Assembly (NCBI GenBank): GCA_021299375.1
Contig: JAJTGR010000042.1
Span: 1-47,318 of the forward strand
Direction: 5' to 3'
Length of the DNA: 47,318 nt
Source: Gemmatimonadota bacterium
Lineage (GTDB): Bacteria; Gemmatimonadota; Gemmatimonadetes; Gemmatimonadales; Gemmatimonadaceae
The position numbers and the translations under genes are program-made. Below are positions 42,674 through 47,318 of the stretch, piece by piece. Under the pieces are notes generated by a model, which made no database searches, had not been told where the DNA came from, and was given only the letters and a program-made list of their open reading frames with translations. Within the stretch, counting starts at the first letter, position 1. Each line of letters starts with the position of its first letter.

Positions 42674-42931
42674 ATGCCCGTCATCTGCCGGTTCCTTGGG
42701 ATCGCCATCGCGATTCTCTACCGCGATCACGATCCGCCGCATTTTCATGCCACGTATGGAGAGTATGAGGTGACGGTGGGTATTCGTGACGGGGTGGTGA
42801 CGGGTCGATTTCCCCGGCGCGCCTTGGTGCTGGTCTTGGAGTGGCTGGACCTGCACCGTGACGAGCTGATGGTCAACTGGGAGCGGGCGCGGGCGCGCGA
42901 ACCGCTCTTCCCAATCGCTCCGCTGGAGTAG
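42674..42931 (+). CDS. DUF4160 protein, integron cassette gene
   Basis: The 85-residue protein is DUF4160: ISRF-like start MPVICRFLGIAIAILYRDHD, then PPHFHATYGEYEVTVGI, RFPRRALVLVLEWLDLHRDEL and NWERARAREPLFPI. It lies in the cassette bounded by GTTAAGC (42636) and GTTAGGC (43270), and is followed at once by a DUF2442 gene. DUF4160 and DUF2442 genes are commonly paired in mobile and integron settings and have been suggested to be toxin-antitoxin-like. The biochemical role is unknown. Confidence 0.85.
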   Translation: MPVICRFLGIAIAILYRDHDPPHFHATYGEYEVTVGIRDGVVTGRFPRRALVLVLEWLDLHRDELMVNWERARAREPLFPIAPLE

Positions 42932-42941
42932 GAAAGGGCCC

Positions 42942-43190
42942 ATGCTCCACGTAACCGATGTGCGTCTGGTCAGCGGCTACCGCCTCTGGCTCCGATTCAA
43001 TGACGGAACAGCTGGGGTGATTGATCTCGGCGCCGAGTTGGAAGGGCCCATGTTCACGCCCCTCCGCGACCCAGCGCTGTTCAGTCAGGTCGGCATTGAT
43101 CCCGATGTGCACACCATCGCGTGGCCAAACGGTGCGGATTTTGCACCCGAGTTTCTTCGGGCGCTCGTAGAGCGGCATGTCGCCGCTTAA
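42942..43190 (+). CDS. DUF2442 protein, integron cassette gene
   Basis: The 82-residue protein is DUF2442: LHVTDVRLVSGYRLWLRFNDGTAGVIDLG, then FTPLRDPALFSQVGIDPDVHTIAWPNGADFAPEFL. A GGAAAGG ribosome site lies just after the DUF4160 stop, 4 bases before the ATG. The TAA stop is inside the first core (GCTTAAC) of the downstream attC, as is usual for tightly packed cassettes. It probably acts with DUF4160. Confidence 0.87.
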   Translation: MLHVTDVRLVSGYRLWLRFNDGTAGVIDLGAELEGPMFTPLRDPALFSQVGIDPDVHTIAWPNGADFAPEFLRALVERHVAA

Positions 43191-43276
43191 CCCAACGCTG
43201 CTGCAGGCAGCGCCACAGTGAGGGCGCGCTGCGCGCGCTCTTGTTGCAGGCGCTGCTGCAGAGCTCTGCGTTAGGC
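43185..43276 (+). other. attC site 3 (clear)
   Basis: The cores GCTTAAC (43185-43191) and GTTAGGC (43270-43276) flank 78 bases with strong inner symmetry. AACGC pairs with GCGTT, and CTGCAGGCAGCGCC on the left pairs with GGCGCTGCTGCAG on the right around a GC-rich loop (GCGCGCTGCGCGCGC). At 92 bp it is the best attC in the array. Recombination would cut between G and TT at 43270/43271. Confidence 0.8.
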
Positions 43277-43316
43277 CGCACAAACGACCCCACCTCCCTT
43301 ACGCAGCGCCCCGTAC

Positions 43317-43727
43317 ATGCCAGTCCATCAAGAGTCCAACCCTGCAAGCCTTGCAGCGCCAGATGGTCATTTCTCTCAATGCACTGTGGTGCAGGCGGGC
43401 ACCAAGCTCCTCTTTGTCTCGGGGCAGGTCCCCAGAGACTCAGACGGCCATACTGTTGGCGTAGGCGACATGACGGCACAAGCCGAGCAGGTGTTTGCAA
43501 ATCTGCAAGCGGCCCTTGGCGCACACAGCGCAGGCTTCGAGCATGTCGTGAAGGTCACCGTGTATGTCACGAGAATGGATCTGGCACCCGAAGTAGTTGC
43601 TGTCCGCCGCCGCTTCTACGGAGAGAGTAGGCCCGCAAGCACATTCGTGGGGGTCACAGCGCTCAACGATCCGAATTGGTGGCTCGAGGTTGAGTTGGTC
43701 GCAGCACTGCCGGCGGGTGCGGCCTAA
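43317..43727 (+). CDS. RidA/YjgF-family protein, integron cassette gene
   Basis: The 136-residue protein has the RidA fold pattern: GTKLLFVSGQVPRDSDG, DMTAQAEQVFANLQAALGAHSAGFEHVVKVTVYVTRM and RRRFYGESRPASTFVGVTAL, ending WWLEVELVAALP. Classical RidA has PARS, whose Arg binds the substrate carboxylate. Here the text is PAST, so the Arg is replaced by Ser and imine deaminase activity is doubtful. It begins 41 bases after attC site 3, and its TAA stop lies in GCCTAAC, the start of its own attC. That attC is then interrupted by an IS4-type element. Confidence 0.88.
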   Translation: MPVHQESNPASLAAPDGHFSQCTVVQAGTKLLFVSGQVPRDSDGHTVGVGDMTAQAEQVFANLQAALGAHSAGFEHVVKVTVYVTRMDLAPEVVAVRRRFYGESRPASTFVGVTALNDPNWWLEVELVAALPAGAA

Positions 43728-43730
43728 CCC
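43722..43730 (+). other. Truncated attC of the RidA cassette
   Basis: GCCTAAC (43722-43728) is the first attC core. Two bases later the terminal repeat of the IS4-type element begins. I find no GTTRRRY half-site in the 50 bases after the IS (45237-45286). The rest of the attC, and any further cassettes, seem lost. Confidence 0.65.
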
Positions 43731-45236
43731 CAATACTGTCCAGTGAACGTGATGGCCGTCGTGACCATCGCTTCGGGGGACGGTGGCGCACGATGATATG
43801 CGGAGGCGTGTCACGGCGCGTGGTGCACTGCGAGCGGCGTGGGCGTAACGGGAAATTACTCATCTTGCGTTTCACGCCGCGGCCGCGGCTCGAGCTGACG
43901 ACGACCTGCCGGATTTCCGCGACGACCCGCTGACGCGCGCGGTGCTGGCGCGGCAGGTCCTGAGGGGGGAAGGGCCGCCACATGCGGCAGTGTGCGGCGG
44001 ACGACGCGGAGCGTATGCGTGAAGGACACCGTGTCGGGATCACGCGCCTTCGGGAGGGCGCCCAGCGCCGCCTCGTGCATGAGGGCACGGAGGGCGTAGT
44101 GGGTGAGGAGGAAGCCCCAGGCTTCCTGGTAGACCAAGTCGGGCGTCTTGCTGCGCAGGACGCGCTGGGCGCCACGCAGATGCGTCTTGAGTTCGTCGAA
44201 GGCGGTCTCGATCTCCCAGCGCTCGTGGTAGAGCGCGGCCAGTTCCGCAGCGGGAGCGCGCGCCGGCTCGAGGATCGAGGTGACCAGCCGATAGCGCGTT
44301 ACCGGACGCGGGGCGCCCTCAAGGGTGTATTCGAGGACGCGCACCGCCTGCGGGCGTCGATCCGGGCTCGTGCAGCCCGCGTTCCAGCGGAGCTCGCTCC
44401 GATAGGAGCCGTCCGCGTAGCGCTCCAGCACGGGCAGCGTGACCGTGGCCGGGGCGCGCCACAGCAGCGCCGCGCCCGTCGCGGCCGCCGTGCGCCACAG
44501 ATCGAAGCGGAGGAAGCCACGATCCGCGAGGCAGAGCATCTCGCCGGTCAGGCCGGCGACGACCTCGACGGCGAGCACGCGTTCGTGCGTCCCGTACGCG
44601 CCCAGCTGCGCCGCGGTGATCACATGGGTGCCGTTCTCCAACAGCCCCACCAGCCGGAGCTGGGGAAACGCCCCCGTCGCGTTCACGCCGCGCGCACTGG
44701 CAGGGCGGCCGAAGGCCTCGGCATTCGCGGCCGTGTCCCCCACATCGAGCGTCGTGCCGTCCAAGCTCATCACGCGCCAGCCGCGATACCATGCCCCCGA
44801 CGTGCCCGCCGTGGCGACCGGCGCGACGACCGCGCGATACAACGCCTCCAGCGGCGCCGCCCCCAGCCGGATCCGCGCTTGCGAGATCGCCGACTTGGTC
44901 GGCAGCGCCGCGTCGGACGGCTCGCCGAGCCACCGGGCCCCTTCGACCACGCACCGGAGGACCTCCTGCGTCGAGACCTCCGCATAAAGCGCCATCGCCA
45001 GCACGTAGTACACCATCACATGCGCGGGCAACGCCCGCTCCCGGGCATTCACCGCCTCCGTCTCGACCAACACCTGATCCACCAGCTCGCGGGGGAACTG
45101 CGCGGTCAGCACACCCAAGCTGATGTGATCGGTCAGGCGCATCCCGGCGGGGATCGTCGCGGCCGTCCGTGCCATCGGTTCCTCCGGTGGTAGTCCCCCG
45201 AAGGTAACCCTCAATTGCTTATCTGGACAGTATTGC
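43731..45236 (-). mobile_element. IS4-family insertion sequence, 1506 bp
   Basis: Perfect 13-bp terminal inverted repeats CAATACTGTCCAG (43731-43743) and CTGGACAGTATTG (45224-45236) enclose one intact transposase gene on the minus strand. Flanking bases (CTAACCC left, CCACTAG right) show no direct target repeat. Either one flank was deleted after insertion or the target copy was lost. Confidence 0.88.
43856..45175 (-). CDS. IS4-family DDE transposase
   Basis: The 439-residue protein has the IS4 DDE residues: Asp in VMSLDGTTLDV, Asp in LCLADRGFL and Glu in the signature YHERWEIETAFDELK, which fits Y-(2)-R-(3)-E-(6)-K exactly. An N-terminal IS4 domain (ISLGVLTAQFPRELVDQVL) precedes it. A GGAGGA ribosome site (45181-45186) decides the ATG at 45175; a further in-frame ATG at 45214 lacks one. 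The frame is intact, so the element may still be active. The tail is Arg/Pro-rich. Confidence 0.92.
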   Translation of the reverse strand: MARTAATIPAGMRLTDHISLGVLTAQFPRELVDQVLVETEAVNARERALPAHVMVYYVLAMALYAEVSTQEVLRCVVEGARWLGEPSDAALPTKSAISQARIRLGAAPLEALYRAVVAPVATAGTSGAWYRGWRVMSLDGTTLDVGDTAANAEAFGRPASARGVNATGAFPQLRLVGLLENGTHVITAAQLGAYGTHERVLAVEVVAGLTGEMLCLADRGFLRFDLWRTAAATGAALLWRAPATVTLPVLERYADGSYRSELRWNAGCTSPDRRPQAVRVLEYTLEGAPRPVTRYRLVTSILEPARAPAAELAALYHERWEIETAFDELKTHLRGAQRVLRSKTPDLVYQEAWGFLLTHYALRALMHEAALGALPKARDPDTVSFTHTLRVVRRTLPHVAALPPSGPAAPAPRASAGRRGNPAGRRQLEPRPRRETQDE

Positions 45237-45311
45237 CACTAGGGATGGGTTGGACGGGGTGGCCGTGATGACCTGGGATGGTTGCGTGACCTGCGCCCCA
45301 GAGCGGGACCG

Positions 45312-46019
45312 TTACGAGGTGTAGGCGAGGGGCTGAGGTGATTGGCTGAAGGTCGAGGCGAACTCGGCCGGCGTCAACTGGCCGAGCGCGCTGTGGGGGC
45401 GCACCATGTTGTAGTCCTCTTGCCATGCGGCGATGGTCTCGCGGGCGTCCGGCACCGACGCGAACCAGTGGAGATCCAGGCACTCCCCGCGACACCTGTC
45501 GTGGCAGCTCTCGACGTACGCGTTCTCGATCGGCTTCCCGGGCCGGATCAAGGCGCGCTGCACGTGGTGTGCATACGCCCACGCATCCAGCGCACGGGCG
45601 ATGAACTCCGGGCCATTGTCCACGGCGATCGCGGTGGCCACGCCGCAGACCAGACGCAACGGCTCCACAACCTGTACCACGCGCGCCGCCGGCAGCGATG
45701 TATCGACCAGGCTGAACACCCGGAAGCGCGAGCACGTCGCACGCTGATCGCCGATGACGTCCATCGCCCACACCTGCCTGGCAGTCACGTGCCGACCGTC
45801 TCGCGCCAGCAGGATGTGCAACCGCCGGTATCCCCAGCGCGGGCGCGCCGCGGATTTCGTCTGCAGCGCCTCGATCAACGGCGCATCACTCGGCCGCTCG
45901 CTCTGATGATACCAGCGCGAACGCGCGAGGCCGCTCAGCTGACACGCGGGACGGGTGCTCACCGGGTAGGTGGCGAGGAGAGGGGTGACGACCGCCCGCC
46001 GCTGCTCGGGCGTCACCAC
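45312..46019 (-). pseudogene. IS3-family OrfB transposase with internal in-frame deletions
   Basis: The 235-residue product keeps the start (TPEQRRAVVTPLLATYPVSTRPACQLSGL, RWGYRRLHILLARDG) and the DDE region (WAMDVIGD, AVDNGPEF, and E in ENAYVES about 35 residues on). It ends in WQEDYNMVRPHSALGQLTPAEF. Compared with the family's usual 270-280 residues, about 38 are missing between ARDGRHV and VWAMD, and about a dozen between FSLVD and TSLPAARVV. Both losses keep the frame, so the protein is open but likely inactive. The GTG start overlaps the orfA stop, as in IS3 elements that frameshift. Confidence 0.75.
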
Positions 46020-46279
46020 TTTCGTCCCACGACGTCGCGCAAGATCGCCACATCGAGGGAGAGGTCCGCGACCAGCCGCTTGAGACGCGTATTCTCGTCC
46101 TCCAGCGCCTTGAGTCGCTTCACCTCGGGGATCCCGATCCCGCCGTACTTCGCCTTCCAGTGGTAGAAGGTCGTCTCGGTAATTCCGTGTTTCCGAATCA
46201 CCGTCCGCGCTTGGTCACTCGCGGCGGCCTCCTTCAGGATGCTGACAATCTGCTCCTCGGTGAACCGCTTCCGCTTCAT
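46013..46279 (-). CDS. IS3-family OrfA (helix-turn-helix) protein
   Basis: The 88-residue protein is an intact IS3 OrfA: KRFTEEQIVSILKEAAASDQARTVIRKHGITETTFYHWKAKYGG is the helix-turn-helix. RLKALEDENTRLKRLVADLSLDVAILRDVVGRKW is the leucine-zipper-like coiled coil. It normally forms a fusion transposase with OrfB by -1 frameshifting and can repress transposition alone. Confidence 0.9.
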   Translation of the reverse strand: MKRKRFTEEQIVSILKEAAASDQARTVIRKHGITETTFYHWKAKYGGIGIPEVKRLKALEDENTRLKRLVADLSLDVAILRDVVGRKW

Positions 46280-46501
46280 CCGGGGCTCCTCCGGCCGCTG
46301 GCCGGGGTCGTGCCCCTAACCTACCGTCTGGTCCCGATTCTGGGGCGCAGGTCAACCGCCCACACCCGGACGTCGGCTGGGCAGGCGCGAAGGGGGTACA
46401 CGGCACGACGCACACCGTGGGCAACCCGTTCGCGGCACCCCGCGCTCCTTCGCGTCCCCTTTTCAGATCCTTGACATGAGAAAATGTGGCCATTGACACC
46501 C

Positions 46502-46530
46502 TTGACGGTGAGAACCGACCGGTCTACTTT
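46502..46530 (+). promoter_or_regulatory. Promoter with embedded operator of the NemR-like tetR gene
   Basis: TTGACG (46502-46507), 17 bases, then TACTTT (46525-46530) form a well-spaced promoter. The 14-bp sequence AACCGACCGGTCTA (46513-46526), with core palindrome GACCGGTC, fills the spacer and touches the -10. The same 14 bases occur before the DJ-1/PfpI gene (47160). TACTTT is exactly 6 bases before the ATG, so the transcript should be nearly leaderless. Bound regulator would block RNA polymerase. Confidence 0.65.
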
Positions 46531-46536
46531 CCTTGC

Positions 46537-47136
46537 ATGGTCGCGGGCAGCCTCCCCCCAAGTCGGGAACGAATCATCAACAGCGCGACGGCGCTGATGT
46601 TTCGTGATGGCTACGAGGCAACGGGCATCCAGAGCGTTGTCGAAGCCGCGCAAGTTCCGCGAGGCTCGTTTTTCCACTACTTCGCCTCGAAAGAGCAGCT
46701 CGGGATCGTCGTCCTACAGCGGTTCGCGCGGGCGTCTGAGCAGCGCCAGATCGCAGCGTTCGAGAATGAACAGCAGTCGCCGACGGCACGGCTGAGGTCG
46801 TTCTTCGCCGCAGCAAACGATCGGATTATCGCAGACGACTTCACGAAGGGATGCCTGATCGGGAACTTCACGCTCCAGCTCTCGAACACCTCCGAACCGA
46901 TTCGGCAGGTGCTCGCACAGGCGGCGGACGAGACCATTGATCGAATCGGACGCGTGCTGCAGGCGGCCAAGGATGCCGCCGAGCTCGACCCCGACGTCGA
47001 TCCGGACGAGCTCGCTGAGCTGATCTGGTCAAGCTGGGAGGGCGCGGTCCTCCGCTCGAAGTTGTCACGGACCGACCACGTCTTGCGTTGCTGGGAGACC
47101 CGTCTGCTCGGCTCGCTTCTTGGTGCCATACCGTGA
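46537..47136 (+). CDS. TetR-family regulator, NemR-like
   Basis: The 199-residue protein has the TetR helix-turn-helix at about residues 8-55: RERIINSATALMFRDGYEATGIQSVVEAAQVPRGSFFHYFASKEQL. The C-terminal TetR_C domain contains KGCLIGNFTLQLSNTSEPIRQVL. Its Cys106 falls at the same number as the redox-sensing Cys106 of E. coli NemR, which is also 199 residues. NemR derepresses genes that detoxify electrophiles such as methylglyoxal and N-ethylmaleimide. The neighbouring DJ-1/PfpI gene fits such a role. The equivalence is inferred from length, the Cys position and context, not from an alignment I could run. Confidence 0.8.
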   Translation: MVAGSLPPSRERIINSATALMFRDGYEATGIQSVVEAAQVPRGSFFHYFASKEQLGIVVLQRFARASEQRQIAAFENEQQSPTARLRSFFAAANDRIIADDFTKGCLIGNFTLQLSNTSEPIRQVLAQAADETIDRIGRVLQAAKDAAELDPDVDPDELAELIWSSWEGAVLRSKLSRTDHVLRCWETRLLGSLLGAIP

Positions 47137-47159
47137 TGTCGGTTTTTTTTCTGTGAACT

Positions 47160-47173
47160 AACCGACCGGTCTA
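47160..47173 (+). promoter_or_regulatory. Second copy of the AACCGACCGGTCTA operator
   Basis: The 14 bases are identical to those before the tetR gene and lie 22 bases before the DJ-1/PfpI ATG. TCTATT (47170-47175) overlapping its end is a plausible -10. This makes the DJ-1/PfpI gene a direct target of the regulator. Confidence 0.65.
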
Positions 47174-47195
47174 TTCAACCAAGGAAGGAAGCACC

Positions 47196-47318
47196 ATGAC
47201 CTCCGTACTGATGATCATGACCAACAACCACCGTCTCGGGAACACGAACGTGCCCTCGGGGGCGTGGGCCGAGGAGATCGCCGCGCCACTCGAGGTGTTT
47301 GACCGCGCTGGAATCTCG
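47196..47318 (+). CDS. DJ-1/PfpI (type 1 glutamine amidotransferase-like) protein, N-terminal part
   Basis: Only the first 41 codons are present. The protein begins MTSVLMIMTNNHRLGNTNVP and continues with SGAWAEEIAAPLEVFDRAGI, the N-terminal strand and helix of DJ-1/PfpI proteins of the Hsp31-like type (compare the family pattern SGxWxEE-xxP-F). The catalytic Cys lies outside the window. An AAGGAAGG ribosome site precedes the ATG. Members act on glyoxals or as stress chaperones, which fits control by a NemR-like regulator. Confidence 0.8.
   Translation, partial: MTSVLMIMTNNHRLGNTNVPSGAWAEEIAAPLEVFDRAGIS

Larger units (their letters stand above)
45287..46354 (-). mobile_element. IS3-family insertion sequence, decayed, 1068 bp
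   Basis: The terminal repeats begin TGACCTGCGCCCCAGA at 45287 and end with its inverse complement at 46354. The next bases (GCGGGACC and ATCGGGACC) stay similar. Inside are orfA and orfB on the minus strand in the usual overlapping layout. The element is shorter than typical IS3 members because orfB has lost internal segments. No matching target repeat flanks it (TGCG left, ACCG right). Confidence 0.85.

Overview
The window is 47.3 kb of very GC-rich, densely packed bacterial chromosome. Several features together suggest a Gemmatimonadota bacterium (Gemmatimonas-like): a fused ccoN/ccoO cytochrome cbb3 gene, Tat-exported epimerases, a nucleotide-exchange-type transporter, a reaction-centre-type dihaem cytochrome and an IntI-type integrase. 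This assignment is an inference from gene content; there is no rRNA gene here to test it. I saw no tRNA, rRNA or CRISPR array.

Layout. 1-2620 (minus): cbb3 oxidase operon ccoNO-ccoQ-ccoP, running off the left edge. 2848-11184 (plus): DUF411 protein, acetyltransferase, esterase, exported M19 dipeptidase, two tandem epimerase paralogues, an NTP/NDP-exchange-type transporter, a cysteine-rich protein and a DUF486 membrane protein. 11257-17797: a tetR-tolC-adaptor-RND efflux locus with a matching TTAGGTG box in front of the regulator and in front of the efflux operon. 17967-21611: ankyrin protein, glycerophosphodiester phosphodiesterase lipoprotein, and a small secreted Cys-rich peptide next to a propeller-like lipoprotein. 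21660-29666: ppc, acyl-ACP desaturase, an ABC exporter, an RhlE-like helicase and YigZ. 29667-30249: a gene-free convergent gap with six consecutive strong hairpins. 30250-38307: fhs, NAD(P)-binding protein, cupin, SDR, ilvE, YaeQ, TfoX-N protein, patatin lipoprotein and a sulfite-oxidase-like molybdoenzyme. 38345-41333: dihaem cytochrome and SET protein, divergent from a DeaD-type helicase.

41425-43730 is the most interesting part: a small chromosomal integron. Its IntI-type integrase would be full length with all catalytic residues, but codon 219 is an amber stop exactly where IntI proteins carry a conserved Trp. The integrase is transcribed towards the cassettes, the reverse of mobile integrons. 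Behind it lie attC-like sites and two gene cassettes: a DUF4160/DUF2442 pair and a RidA-family protein. The attC of the last cassette is cut by an IS4-family element (43731-45236), followed by a decayed IS3-family element (45287-46354). The window ends with a NemR-like TetR regulator and a DJ-1/PfpI gene (partial) that share an identical 14-bp operator.

Gene expression signals are mixed. Some genes have good Shine-Dalgarno sequences. At least four have a TAnnTT -10-like hexamer 5-6 bases before the ATG, which suggests leaderless transcripts.
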